DNA from: Halomonas sp. 54_146
GTDB taxonomy: Bacteria; Pseudomonadota; Gammaproteobacteria; Pseudomonadales; Halomonadaceae
Assembly (NCBI RefSeq): GCF_001507855.1
Contig: NZ_LGEN01000014.1
Coordinates: 1-64,000, forward strand
DNA length: 64,000 nt
Direction: 5' to 3'
The number at the start of each line of letters is the position of its first letter. Positions within the stretch are counted from its first letter, which is position 1. A program made the translations under genes and the position numbers. Shown here piece after piece: positions 9,002 through 17,030 of this stretch. Under the pieces are notes generated by a model. It had not been told where the DNA came from and searched no databases. It saw only the letters and a list, made by a program, of their open reading frames with translations.

Positions 9002-10315
9002 ATGACGCTATCTGTTACCGTGGTATCGGCCCCCGCCAAGCGCTTCTTGGCTACCTTGCTCCCGGTCGTTTTACTATCGGCCCCGCTACCGCTGCTCGCG
9101 CAAGCCACCCTTAGCGGCGGGAGCCAAAACGCTAGCGAGGCACTGCCGTTAGAAGAGATTCAAACCTTCGCCGAGGTCTTTGAGCGCATCAAGCGTGCTT
9201 ATGTCGAAGAGGTCGATGACCGAACGCTGCTGCGTAACGCCATGCGCGGCATGCTGAGCGAGCTTGACCCACACTCTGCCTATCTCGATGAGGAAGAGTA
9301 CCAAAGCCTACGAGAATCGACGCAAGGCGAGTTTGGTGGCATCGGCATTGAAGTGGGCATGGAAGATGGCCAGCTGATGGTCATTACGCCGATTGATGAC
9401 ACACCGGCTTCACGCGCGGGGCTGCTGTCTCGCGATATTATTGTTGCCATTGACGGCACGCCGACTGAAAGCATGTCCCTGCAAGAAGCCGTGACCCTGA
9501 TGCGCGGCGAACCGAACACCGAGCTGCGTATCAGCATACTGCGTTCAGGTGAAGACACGCCGCGGGAGTTTATCCTCACCCGCGAGGTTATTCGCAGCGA
9601 AAGCGTTAAACACGAGCTGCTTGAAGCGGGCTATGGCTACCTGCGCATTAGCCAATTCCAGTCGCGCACGACCGAACAGGCTCGCGACGCGCTTGAACGC
9701 ATGGCTCGCGAACAGCCCCTAGAAGGCCTGATACTCGATTTACGCAATAACCCAGGCGGGGTGCTGCAAGCCGCCGTCGGCATTGCCGACCTGTTTCTTG
9801 ATGAAGGGCTAATCGTTTATACCGAAGGGCGCCTTTCGGATACCGAGATGTCGTTTTCTGCGTCCCCCGCCACGCCCGCCAGTGATGTTCCGCTGGTGGT
9901 GCTGATCAACGGCGGCAGTGCCTCAGCGGCGGAAATCGTTGCCGGTGCGCTGCAGGACCAGCGGCGCGGCGTCATCATGGGTACCAATAGCTTCGGCAAA
10001 GGCTCTGTACAGCAGATTATGCCGCTGGGAAATGGCGAAGGGCTCAAGCTCACCACGGCGCTCTATTACACCCCGAACGGCCGGTCGATTCAGGCTCAAG
10101 GCATTGAGCCTGACGTTGATGTGGTGCGCGGCCGCTTGGAAGTTGCCGAAAGCCGCCGTGAAATTCGCGAAGCCGACCTTGACGGCCACTTAAGCGCTCA
10201 GCAGGCACCGCGCGACCGGCAAGAAACAGCCGAGCGGCTACGCGACGATTACCAGCTCAGCGAAGCGCTGAATCTGCTTAAAGCGCTTAACGTGGTCGAC
10301 CGTCGACGCCGCTAA
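9002..10315 (+). CDS. ctpA: C-terminal processing peptidase, S41 family
   Basis: 437 residues from ATG 9002. Signal peptide (RFLATLLPVVLLSAPLPLLAQA), an S41 N-terminal helical region with the LDPHSAYLD motif, a PDZ domain (GGIGIEVGMEDGQLMVITPIDDTPASRAGL), and the peptidase core with catalytic Ser in NGGSASAAEIVAGAL and catalytic Lys in FGKGSVQ. A periplasmic tail-specific protease probably trimming cell-wall hydrolases or envelope proteins. Third gene of the gpmI-envC-ctpA set, whose neighbours also deal with the envelope. The frame runs further upstream, but the signal peptide fixes the start. Confidence 0.95.
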   Translation: MTLSVTVVSAPAKRFLATLLPVVLLSAPLPLLAQATLSGGSQNASEALPLEEIQTFAEVFERIKRAYVEEVDDRTLLRNAMRGMLSELDPHSAYLDEEEYQSLRESTQGEFGGIGIEVGMEDGQLMVITPIDDTPASRAGLLSRDIIVAIDGTPTESMSLQEAVTLMRGEPNTELRISILRSGEDTPREFILTREVIRSESVKHELLEAGYGYLRISQFQSRTTEQARDALERMAREQPLEGLILDLRNNPGGVLQAAVGIADLFLDEGLIVYTEGRLSDTEMSFSASPATPASDVPLVVLINGGSASAAEIVAGALQDQRRGVIMGTNSFGKGSVQQIMPLGNGEGLKLTTALYYTPNGRSIQAQGIEPDVDVVRGRLEVAESRREIREADLDGHLSAQQAPRDRQETAERLRDDYQLSEALNLLKALNVVDRRRR

Positions 10316-10328
10316 CGGCGGCCTTTTT
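10307..10328 (+). terminator. Rho-independent terminator overlapping ctpA stop
   Basis: Stem CGCCG (10307-10311) / CGGCG (10316-10320) with a four-base loop containing the stop codon, followed by GCC and a T5 run. Short but well placed at the end of the gpmI-envC-ctpA unit. Confidence 0.6.
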
Positions 10329-10342
10329 AACGACAGCCTGAC

Positions 10343-11632
10343 TTAACGACAACTTAGCGGCAGGCGGCCGCGTTCTCCGGTCGCCTGCCGCATTAATACG
10401 CGCTTTAACGGCACCACCTTATTCATACCGCTCATCCCCAGGTTTCGCGCCAGCGTAAGCCCGGGGTCGTGGCTGCCAAATAGCACTTTAAAACCCTTCA
10501 TTAGCCCGAGCATGGCGCTGTTATCGAAGCGCCGCCGGCGCTCGTAGCGCCTCAAGGTGCTCAGTTCCCCCCAGGGCGCGCCGCGCTGCCAGGCGTGCAC
10601 CACCTCTTCTGCCAGTACGGCGGCATCCATCAACCCTAAATTGACCCCTTGCCCCGCCAGCGGATGAATACTGTGTGCAGCATCCCCTACCAGTGCGAAA
10701 TGCGGCTGCACATAGTGGCGGGCATGGCGCTGCACTAACGGAAAGCGGTGGGCTTTATCGCAGGCCGTCACCTGGCCCAGCCGATAACCCAGCGCTTCAC
10801 CAAGGGCATCGCCCAGCGCCTCTTGAGACAATTCACTAAGCTCAGCGGCGTGCTTCGGCGTGGTCGACCATACGATTGAGCAGTAACGATCATCACCCGC
10901 TACCGTTAAGGGCAGAAACGCCAGCGGGCGACCATCGATAAACGCTTGCCGTGCCACACCGCCATGGGGATGTTCACAGCGCACGGTGGTCACCACGGCA
11001 TCTTGCTGCATATCGTCACTGGCCACCTCAATACCGGCCATTTCGCGCAGCGCTGAGCGAGCGCCATCGGCGGCGATGATTAACGGCGCATGTAACTGGC
11101 GCTCATCGTCTAGCACCAGCCAGTCGCCACCTGGGGCTGAGGTAACAGAACCAACAAAACCCGGAGTCGCTCGCTGCAGCGCCTTTATGCGAACGCCAAA
11201 AAACGGGGTGACGTTGGGGTGATCAACTATCTGGCGGTTTAATGCAGCCAACGTCACAGCGTTCTCAACAATATGACCGAGCACCGCCACACCCGCCTCA
11301 TCGGCAGAAAAAGCAATTTCGCCGCTGCCTTCAGCATCCCATACCTGCATACCACGGTAGGGAGTCACGCGGGTTTGCTGCATGGCCGGCCAAGCACCTA
11401 CGTGCGTTAACAGGCGCTGGGAAACAGGCGTTAGTGCGCTTACCCGTGGCGCTGGCAGAGTGGCCTTCGCATCATCCAGGCTAAGCGGAGCAGGCTGTGC
11501 TTCCACCAGTGCTACTTGCATCCCTGCCTGAGCCAACAGCGCACAAAGTGCGGTGCCAACCATGCCACCGCCAACAATAATCGCCTCAAAGCTTTCCACC
11601 GGCGGCGTCGCTGATGATGAGTCCGTATTCAT
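10343..11632 (-). CDS. ubiI: FAD-dependent ubiquinone hydroxylase (UbiI/VisC type)
   Basis: 429 residues from ATG 11632, which has an AGGA site 8 bases upstream. UbiH/COQ6-family monooxygenase: FAD dinucleotide fold AIIVGGGMVGTALCALLA, the middle DG motif IIAADGARSALR, and the C-terminal FAD segment ALVGDAAHSIHPLAGQGVNLGL. By position (ygfB-pepP-ubiH-this gene, as in E. coli) it is the C5-hydroxylase UbiI; sequence alone does not exclude UbiF. An in-frame upstream extension to 11701 is built from degenerate repeats and is unlikely to be translated. A 10-bp perfect inverted repeat (10357-10366 / 10382-10391) overlaps its last codons. Confidence 0.88.
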   Translation of the reverse strand: MNTDSSSATPPVESFEAIIVGGGMVGTALCALLAQAGMQVALVEAQPAPLSLDDAKATLPAPRVSALTPVSQRLLTHVGAWPAMQQTRVTPYRGMQVWDAEGSGEIAFSADEAGVAVLGHIVENAVTLAALNRQIVDHPNVTPFFGVRIKALQRATPGFVGSVTSAPGGDWLVLDDERQLHAPLIIAADGARSALREMAGIEVASDDMQQDAVVTTVRCEHPHGGVARQAFIDGRPLAFLPLTVAGDDRYCSIVWSTTPKHAAELSELSQEALGDALGEALGYRLGQVTACDKAHRFPLVQRHARHYVQPHFALVGDAAHSIHPLAGQGVNLGLMDAAVLAEEVVHAWQRGAPWGELSTLRRYERRRRFDNSAMLGLMKGFKVLFGSHDPGLTLARNLGMSGMNKVVPLKRVLMRQATGERGRLPLSCR

Positions 11633-11703
11633 AGCGTTCCTATTTTTTGTAGCCATTTTTTTCGTGGCATTTTTTAATGGCACGTTTTTAGTAGCAAACA
11701 AGC

Positions 11704-12933
11704 TTAGCGTTCCAAGCCCATGGCGCGGCGCGCCAACCCACGACGCAGCGGCCCAATAAGATTCAGGCCAATTAACCCCGCGGCGCGGGCGTGGGGAAGC
11801 AGCGGGAAAGACAGCCCGAAAAGCCTGACTAAACCGTCGCTAAAACGAATAACATTAGCGCGATCCCGGGAGCGCTGCTTCTCAAACGCCAGCAATGTGC
11901 TCATATCACCCAGCGGGCGCTTAGCCAATTCGCCCTGCTCCAGTGCTTCTACTAAGTCCATTACCCCGCGCAGCGCCAGGTTAAACCCTTGCCCTGCCAC
12001 CGGGTGCAGCGCGTGGGCGGCATTGCCCAACACCGCAAGCCCTGAACGTACCGGTTCTTCAGCCGTCACTAACGATAACGGATACGTGTGCCGGCTGCCC
12101 ACCCGGGTAAAACGCCCGACACGATCACCAAACGCCCGCTGCAGCTGCAGCAGAAACTCACGCTCAGGCAGAGCCATGTGCGCGTGCTCGCTACCACTGG
12201 GGTGCGTCCACACCAGCTCCATCGCCTGGCCGGGTAGCGGCAGCAGCGCCATCGGCCCTTGCTGGGTAAAACGCTCGTAGGCGATGCCTTGATGGGGTTG
12301 GCTGATGCCTACGTGGGCGATCAACGCCGTTTGCTTATAGGGTTCACGACGGCTGCCAATGCCTAGCTGCTCTTTAAGCCCAGAGCGCCCTCCATCGGCC
12401 AGCACGGTTAATCCCGCGGTTAGCTGGCTGCCATCAGAAAGCGCTAGATGATGCCCACCCGCGATGGGCGTGAGCTGCTCAACCTTCGCCGGGCAGTGCC
12501 ATTCTAATGGCAGCTGGCTAAGGCGTTGATGAAGCACACGGCCCATCCAGGCATTGGGGATGACATGCCCAAGCGCTGCGACGCCCAGCTCGTTAGCACT
12601 TAGCCGTGTCGCGCCTAAACGGCCACGCTCACTGATATGAATATGTTTTATCGGCGTTGCTTCGGTACGCATTGCTTCCCACACACCCAACTGTTGAAAG
12701 CGTTGCGCTGAGCCTTCTGCAATCGCGCTGGCTCGGGCATCAAAGCTGGGCTGCCAGGTAGTTTCCTGCGGGTTCGCAGCCATAGGTGCCGACTCAATAA
12801 TCGCCACACGCCAACCGTAGCGCTCAATTAAGGGCGCTAGCGCGCAACCTAAACTAGCGCCCACTAGCCCACCGCCCACAATCACAATGTCATGCGTCAG
12901 CGCTCGCCTAGCCGCCGGATTAGACTGTTGCAT
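11704..12933 (-). CDS. ubiH: 2-octaprenyl-6-methoxyphenol hydroxylase
   Basis: 409 residues from ATG 12933, preceded by a GGGAG site. FAD monooxygenase of ubiquinone synthesis (C1 hydroxylation by family knowledge). Motifs: DIVIVGGGLVGASLGCALA at the N-terminus, VLADGGRSGLKEQLGI in the middle, AVLGNAAHALHPVAGQGFNLALRG near the C-terminus (the second Gly-Asp is Gly-Asn here, as in other UbiH proteins). Sits between pepP and ubiI, same strand, supporting the assignment. Confidence 0.93.
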   Translation of the reverse strand: MQQSNPAARRALTHDIVIVGGGLVGASLGCALAPLIERYGWRVAIIESAPMAANPQETTWQPSFDARASAIAEGSAQRFQQLGVWEAMRTEATPIKHIHISERGRLGATRLSANELGVAALGHVIPNAWMGRVLHQRLSQLPLEWHCPAKVEQLTPIAGGHHLALSDGSQLTAGLTVLADGGRSGLKEQLGIGSRREPYKQTALIAHVGISQPHQGIAYERFTQQGPMALLPLPGQAMELVWTHPSGSEHAHMALPEREFLLQLQRAFGDRVGRFTRVGSRHTYPLSLVTAEEPVRSGLAVLGNAAHALHPVAGQGFNLALRGVMDLVEALEQGELAKRPLGDMSTLLAFEKQRSRDRANVIRFSDGLVRLFGLSFPLLPHARAAGLIGLNLIGPLRRGLARRAMGLER

Positions 12934-13075
12934 TGGCTTCTCCCACCCACGCCTGCCCTTCACACAGAGGCAATGATAACTTTTTAATGTAGTTTATTAA
13001 CTTAACTTCGTAATGTAATTTACATAATGGCTATTGCGAAGCTTTTACTACTGGTTACTTTTTAGCCACTCTTAG

Positions 13076-14461
13076 CTACCTTTTAGCCATTAGTACTTCA
13101 ATGTCAGCGATCTGTTTAGGCACGTCGGCGGTGAGCACCTCATGACCTTCATTGGTGACAACGACATTGTCTTCAATACGAATACCCATACCGCGATAGG
13201 CGGCGGGAATATCGTCATCGCTGGGAATGTACAGGCCAGGTTCTACCGTCAGCACCATACCGGCAACCAGCGGCCTGGGGGTTTGCTCATCCAACCGGTA
13301 GGTGCCGACATCGTGCACGTCCAGCCCTAACCAGTGTGAGGTCGAATGCAGGTAAAAGCGCCGATAACTTTCATCATCAATACGTGCCTGAACCTCGCCT
13401 TCCAGCAGGCCAAGCTCAATCAGCCCGGTGGTTAAGTCGTGCACCACGCCGTGGTGGATATCAGCAAGCGTAACCCCCGGCTGCACCGCGCTCACCGCGC
13501 GCTGTTGGGCGTTGAGCACCACTTGGTAGAGCGCCCGCTGGGCGTCACTAAACCGCCCGGCCACGGGAAAGGTGCGCGTGATATCACCGGCATACAGATC
13601 AAACTCAGCGCCGGCGTCAATCAATACCAAGCCGTCGTCACACAGCGGTGCGCTGTTTTCAATGTAGTGCAGTACGCAGGCGTTAGCGCCGCTACCCACA
13701 ATCGTGCTGTAGGCAGGCCCGCTGGCCCCTTGCCAGACAAACTCATGCTCTAACTCGGCCTGAAGCTGAAATTCGCTCAGCCCTGGGCGTGCTACCTGCA
13801 TAGCGCGGCAATGAGCACGGGCGGATATCAGCGCAGCATGGCGCAGCAGGGCAATTTCCGCGTCGCTTTTGATTAGCCGCATGGCGTGAATCAGCGGGCT
13901 GATATCCAGCCAGCCTTTCAGCGCTGGCCGCCCGCGCCTAAGCCCCGCCTGGGAATCGCTTAACGCCTCTTCAGCGACCGCTAACGCTTCGGCATTATTG
14001 AGCGGCAAGTAGAGCAGCTCGCGCCCCGCTAGCAGCGCGCCTAGCTGCTCATCGCGCTCAGCGTTTTCAAAGGCTTGGTCCACCCCGTGCACTGCCACTA
14101 CACCCGCAGCGCCTAGCCGGCGGCCTGTCCACGCTTCCATGGTGGGGTCTCGGTCTTGGCAGAAAACGACGCTTTCGCCTTCAGCCCGCCCTGGCAGCAG
14201 CACCAGCAGCGCATCCGGCTCGCGAAGGCCGGTGAGGTAGTAAAAATCGCTGTTCTGTCGGAAGGCAAATTCGCTATCGTGTGAACGGGTCATCAGCCCG
14301 GCACCGGGGAGTACCACCGCGGCGTTCTCCGGCAGTTGGGCCATTAGGGCATCGCGGCGGTGGCGATATTCGGCCACGCTGATTTCGGGTGGGCGAGGTA
14401 ACAGCTCGGGCAATAACGGCTCGGGTAATAACGGCTTGGGCAACTCAACATCATGCAGCAT
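13076..14461 (-). CDS. pepP: Xaa-Pro aminopeptidase
   Basis: 461 residues; removes N-terminal residues ahead of proline with a dinuclear manganese site. The C-terminal pita-bread domain has the ligands in LVLIDAGAEFDLYAGDITRTFPV (two Asp), STSHWLGLDVHDVG (His), TVEPGLYI (Glu) and IRIEDNV (Glu). The first 25 residues are unusual: a Pro/Leu-rich repeat (KPLLPEPLLPELLPRP) encoded by 15-bp DNA repeats, so the true start may be further in, near ISVAEYRHRRDAL. The ribosome-binding site AGGAG is itself in a 13-bp tandem duplication. Confidence 0.94.
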   Translation of the reverse strand: MLHDVELPKPLLPEPLLPELLPRPPEISVAEYRHRRDALMAQLPENAAVVLPGAGLMTRSHDSEFAFRQNSDFYYLTGLREPDALLVLLPGRAEGESVVFCQDRDPTMEAWTGRRLGAAGVVAVHGVDQAFENAERDEQLGALLAGRELLYLPLNNAEALAVAEEALSDSQAGLRRGRPALKGWLDISPLIHAMRLIKSDAEIALLRHAALISARAHCRAMQVARPGLSEFQLQAELEHEFVWQGASGPAYSTIVGSGANACVLHYIENSAPLCDDGLVLIDAGAEFDLYAGDITRTFPVAGRFSDAQRALYQVVLNAQQRAVSAVQPGVTLADIHHGVVHDLTTGLIELGLLEGEVQARIDDESYRRFYLHSTSHWLGLDVHDVGTYRLDEQTPRPLVAGMVLTVEPGLYIPSDDDIPAAYRGMGIRIEDNVVVTNEGHEVLTADVPKQIADIEVLMAKR

Positions 14462-14485
14462 AGCGGCTCCTGATAGCGGCTCCTG
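14460..14485. repeat. Perfect 13-bp tandem duplication carrying pepP ribosome-binding site
   Basis: ATAGCGGCTCCTG occurs twice head-to-tail (14460-14472, 14473-14485); read on the minus strand each copy contains AGGAG, so the pepP ribosome-binding site is duplicated. Confidence 0.85.
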
Positions 14486-14509
14486 GCAACGTGGTTTAGG
14501 CAGAGGCGA

Positions 14510-15088
14510 TTAATGAACGGGCGCGTCGGTTTGCTCGACTTGCGGCATTCCTGGGTGCTGCTCGGTATACAGCAGCATCGCGGCCATGCGGGCATGTTCG
14601 GTTAGCGCAAACAGATCGTTTTCATTTTCGGGGCTGTCGTCGATGTGGGTCTCGATGCGGCTTAACCCTTCCAGATCAGCAATCGCCTCGCCTAGCGCTT
14701 GTGACCAACGCTCGCGCAGCTCGTTGTCGGCCACTTCATCAACCACCTCAATAAAGCCCAGCGTCCACTCTTTAAGGCCCTGCGCCTGCTCGCCCAATGA
14801 GAACAGCTCATCGGGTAGCAGCGGCGTGTAGTCCAGGTCGCTGGCGCTGAGCGCCTCTACGGTTTGCCGCCGCCAGCCTAATAGTCGTTCAGCGCTTGCC
14901 TGATCGCGGGGCTGCTCAACGCCTAAACTCTGGCAGACTTCATCAAGCCAATCAGCAGCGCTAACATCACGCAGCGCTAGCAGGGCGCATAAGCGACCAT
15001 CCAAGAAAGCCGGAGACTGCATGCTGCCATGCAGGAGAAAAACATCTGCCACGTCAGAGAAGTCCTGACGCTCATCAATCAATGACAT
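14510..15088 (-). CDS. ygfB: YgfB/YecA family protein (UPF0149)
   Basis: 192 residues from ATG 15088; the longer frame to 15283 runs through the intergenic region shared with zapA and is not credible. UPF0149 signature: HGSMQSPAFLDGRLCALLAL, WTLGFIEVVDE, and the C-terminal FALTEHARMAAMLLYTE. In Pseudomonas YgfB has been tied to regulation of peptidoglycan-related genes; the role here is unknown. First gene of the ygfB-pepP-ubiH-ubiI operon, divergent from zapA as in E. coli. Confidence 0.92.
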   Translation of the reverse strand: MSLIDERQDFSDVADVFLLHGSMQSPAFLDGRLCALLALRDVSAADWLDEVCQSLGVEQPRDQASAERLLGWRRQTVEALSASDLDYTPLLPDELFSLGEQAQGLKEWTLGFIEVVDEVADNELRERWSQALGEAIADLEGLSRIETHIDDSPENENDLFALTEHARMAAMLLYTEQHPGMPQVEQTDAPVH

Positions 15089-15261
15089 AGTCGTTAATAA
15101 CCTCGTATTTGCTGGGTTCTCATACCCGTCATCAGATAGTTGCAAAGAGAGCCTGCGCGTTGACCGCGCGCAAGCGCCTCTCTTATAGTGAGCGACGCCT
15201 ATCTTCCTATGCTGTGATGTTAACGCATTGAGCCCCTTGCAGGCTCGTGCTGGAGTCTTTG

Positions 15262-15561
15262 ATGAGTAACGCCAAGCGGCCAACCAAAGAAATAACCCTG
15301 TTAGGGCGCGGCTATATCATTGCCTGCGACACCGGCCAAGAAGCCAAACTGGATCGCGCCGCGCGCTATCTAGACCGAGCGATGCAGGGGATTAATGCCC
15401 AAAGCAGCGTGCTGGGCAGCGAGCGCATTGCCATCATGGCGGCGCTCAATATTACCCATGAGCTTCTTGAAGCGCTGGATGAGCATCGTGCGGGCGAAGC
15501 TAACCTTAATCGCCTAAACGACCGGCTGGAACGGGCGCTCGCCAAAACCCGCCAACAGTGA
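15262..15561 (+). CDS. zapA: Cell division protein ZapA
   Basis: 99 residues from ATG 15262 with a GGAG site; promotes FtsZ bundling at the Z-ring. Contains the ZapA pattern EITLLGRGYIIACDTGQEAKLDRAARYLD followed by a helical coiled coil ending in RLNDRLERALAKTRQQ. Its place between ygfB and 6S RNA/ygfA matches the conserved gammaproteobacterial locus. Confidence 0.95.
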   Translation: MSNAKRPTKEITLLGRGYIIACDTGQEAKLDRAARYLDRAMQGINAQSSVLGSERIAIMAALNITHELLEALDEHRAGEANLNRLNDRLERALAKTRQQ

Positions 15562-15605
15562 TGCACGTTTCGTTTAAGCTTTCGTTTAAGCTACCGCGCG
15601 TTTAA

Positions 15606-15637
15606 CTCGGTACTGGTTTAACTCAGCACTGGTTTAA
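15606..15637. repeat. 16-bp tandem duplication upstream of 6S RNA
   Basis: CTC(G/A)G(T/C)ACTGGTTTAA appears twice (15606-15621, 15622-15637), preceded by two further short copies of CGTTTAAGCT (15570-15592). The array lies between zapA and the 6S promoter. Confidence 0.75.
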
Positions 15638-15646
15638 CCCAACACT

Positions 15647-15674
15647 TTGGCATTAGCCATCGCTCTGTTAGGAT
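15647..15674 (+). promoter_or_regulatory. Sigma-70 promoter of 6S RNA
   Basis: TTGGCA (15647-15652), 16-base spacer, TAGGAT (15669-15674); the predicted transcription start about 7 bases later coincides with the first base of the 6S RNA homology. Confidence 0.75.
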
Positions 15675-15680
15675 GGCGGA

Positions 15681-15863
15681 GTTCTCTGGGGTGTACGCCA
15701 GTCGTTATAGTCCCTCGAGCCTATGCGTAATACCCAGGGGGCCAAATGCTAGCCAGACCCGTGTGCATGTCCGTGCGTCGGAAAGCCTGACGGTTTGGCT
15801 GCGGCCACCCACCTGAACCAGTAGGTTCAGGGCCAGAACGACAGCGGCACTTCGGAGAACACC
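15681..15863 (+). ncRNA. ssrS: 6S RNA
   Basis: About 183 bases between zapA and ygfA, the conserved locus of 6S RNA. The ends are complementary: TTCTCTGGGGTG at the 5' end and CTTCGGAGAAC at the 3' end, close to the E. coli 6S termini. The internal CCTCGAGCC and the palindromic CCTGAACC-AGTA-GGTTCAGG hairpin (about 15812-15831) match the E. coli stem-loop pattern. The RNA mimics an open promoter, binds sigma-70 RNA polymerase and dampens transcription in stationary phase. Exact 5' and 3' ends are estimates. Confidence 0.93.
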
Positions 15864-15922
15864 TTATTTGCAACCTACCTTGCTAGGTCGAAATATCACG
15901 ACGTATGGAGGAACATCTGTGC

Positions 15923-16534
15923 ATGGAAAGCCTCCATCCGGGCGACGATAAGCGCGCACTTCGCCGCTTATTGCGTCGCAAACGCCAAGCTCTGTCTCAA
16001 CACGAACAGCACATGGCGGCACAAAAACTGTGCCAACGATTGAAAACCCTGCCTGAAATCCGCCGAGCGCGCCGGTTAAGTGTTTACCTTCCGGTTAAGG
16101 GCGAAATTGATCCCACCCCGCTAATTCCCTGGCTACGCCAGCGTAACGTTGCCCTTTATTTGCCGGTTTTACGGCCCTTTAGCACCAACCAGCTATGGTT
16201 TGTCGCTTACCGCCCAGATACCCCAATGGTGAAAAATCGCTTTGGTATTGACGAGCCCGATGCACAGTTCAGCGCTCAGCGGCGTAATCGCCTGCCCGCC
16301 TGGGCGTTAGACACGCTGATAGTGCCGCTGGTGGGGTTTGATGCTAACGCTAACCGTATGGGCATGGGGGGTGGGTTTTATGATCGTAGCTTGGCGTTTA
16401 TGCACCGCCCCGGCCCTTCGCCCACCCTGATTGGTGTGGCTCACGCCTGCCAACAGGTGGCTTCGCTGCCGGTGGAACCGTGGGATGTGCCCTTACAGGC
16501 AGTGGTTAGCGATCAGGGCACTGTCCGGCGCTAA
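15923..16534 (+). CDS. ygfA: 5-formyltetrahydrofolate cyclo-ligase
   Basis: Converts 5-formyl-THF to 5,10-methenyl-THF with ATP. 203 residues from ATG 15923, chosen because a GGAGG lies 11 bases upstream; an earlier ATG at 15905 has no ribosome-binding site. Signatures: KRALRRLLRRKRQAL at the N-terminus, YLPVKGEIDP, and the C-terminal LIVPLVGFDANANRMGMGGGFYDRSL loop that binds the nucleotide. Downstream of 6S RNA and probably cotranscribed with it as in E. coli. Confidence 0.94.
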   Translation: MESLHPGDDKRALRRLLRRKRQALSQHEQHMAAQKLCQRLKTLPEIRRARRLSVYLPVKGEIDPTPLIPWLRQRNVALYLPVLRPFSTNQLWFVAYRPDTPMVKNRFGIDEPDAQFSAQRRNRLPAWALDTLIVPLVGFDANANRMGMGGGFYDRSLAFMHRPGPSPTLIGVAHACQQVASLPVEPWDVPLQAVVSDQGTVRR

Positions 16535-16571
16535 TAACTATTCAGCGCTAATAACTATTCAGCGCTAATAA
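16528..16571. repeat. 17-bp tandem repeat over the ygfA stop codon
   Basis: GCGCTAATAACTATTCA is present twice exactly (after a leading G at 16528) plus a partial third copy; the ygfA stop TAA (16532-16534) lies in the first copy, so every copy supplies stop codons. Confidence 0.85.
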
Positions 16572-16575
16572 AAAA

Positions 16576-16607
16576 GGCTGACTCTCAAAAGAATCAGCCC
16601 TTCTTAT
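16576..16607 (+). terminator. Rho-independent terminator after ygfA
   Basis: GGCTGACTC / GAATCAGCC arms (one mismatch) around a short A-rich loop, flanked by an A run on the left and TTCTTAT on the right; could act in both directions. Confidence 0.65.
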
Positions 16608-16655
16608 CTAATAGCTTTCACCTTGCGGGTTAACAGCGTTGCTGGTATCGCAGGC

Positions 16656-16689
16656 GTTAACTTCCCGGCAGTGTTAACTTCCCGACAGC
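16656..16689. repeat. 17-bp tandem duplication over a microprotein stop codon
   Basis: GTTAACTTCCCGGCAGT (16656-16672) and a near copy (16673-16689, two mismatches). The second copy encodes the last residues and stop of the minus-strand microprotein. Confidence 0.75.
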
Positions 16690-16772
16690 GCTTGCGCATA
16701 ACCGGTGGCGAGCACCCCTAATGCAAATACCACCATCAACGCCATTACCATATCAGGCTTCTTACGCCGCAT
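16674..16772 (-). CDS. 32-residue putative membrane microprotein
   Basis: Short frame below usual ORF cut-offs. It has a basic N-terminus (MRRKKPDM), one hydrophobic stretch (VMALMVVFALGVLATGY) and a short polar tail (AQALSGS): a single-pass inner-membrane protein with the positive end in the cytoplasm. A GGAG site lies 9 bases before the ATG, and a good sigma-70 promoter (TTGTCA-N18-TATAGT) lies about 100 bases upstream on the same strand. I do not recognise a named family. It sits alone between the ygfA terminator and ilvA. Confidence 0.6.
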   Translation of the reverse strand: MRRKKPDMVMALMVVFALGVLATGYAQALSGS

Positions 16773-16877
16773 GCCGCTTCTCCAACGCCTCAACTGTTGC
16801 CGAATGTCTTAAATCCGCCCCTTCTGATGCTTTACTAGGCTTTAACAGGGTGACGAATTTGATTAATTTCGCTCACG

Positions 16878-16907
16878 ACTATAGGGCTATAAGGGTATCG
16901 CTGACAA
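16878..16907 (-). promoter_or_regulatory. Sigma-70-like promoter for the microprotein
   Basis: On the minus strand: TTGTCA (16907-16902), 18-base spacer, TATAGT (16883-16878). Predicted start near 16871, giving a roughly 100-base 5' leader before the microprotein ATG at 16772. Confidence 0.5.
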
Positions 16908-16927
16908 CCGCTTCAAGCGGCTTTTTT
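16908..16927 (+). terminator. Terminator-like hairpin with T6 tail
   Basis: CCGCTTCAAGCGG (16908-16920) followed by CTTTTTTC. It has terminator form on the plus strand, but the nearest plus-strand gene (ygfA) already ends at a terminator 300 bases earlier. It abuts the minus-strand promoter at 16902-16907, so it may end an unannotated plus-strand transcript or insulate that promoter. Confidence 0.45.
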
Positions 16928-17030
16928 CACCCCTAATTAAACGTTTATATTTCTCTGTATCGCTTGGTAACGCTGCCGCTCAGGGTTAGCGGTCACTTAC
17001 ATTTAGATACATATTTTTAGCTACATAGAA

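Noticed and set aside
11633..11701. N-terminal extension of ubiI (Lys/Asn/Thr-rich)
   Set aside because: Encoded by degenerate T-rich repeats between ubiH and ubiI; ATG 11632 has a proper AGGA site and begins just before the FAD fold.
16721..16936. 71-residue plus-strand frame in the ygfA-ilvA gap
   Set aside because: No ribosome-binding site, no family resemblance, and it covers the opposite strand of the microprotein start and its promoter.
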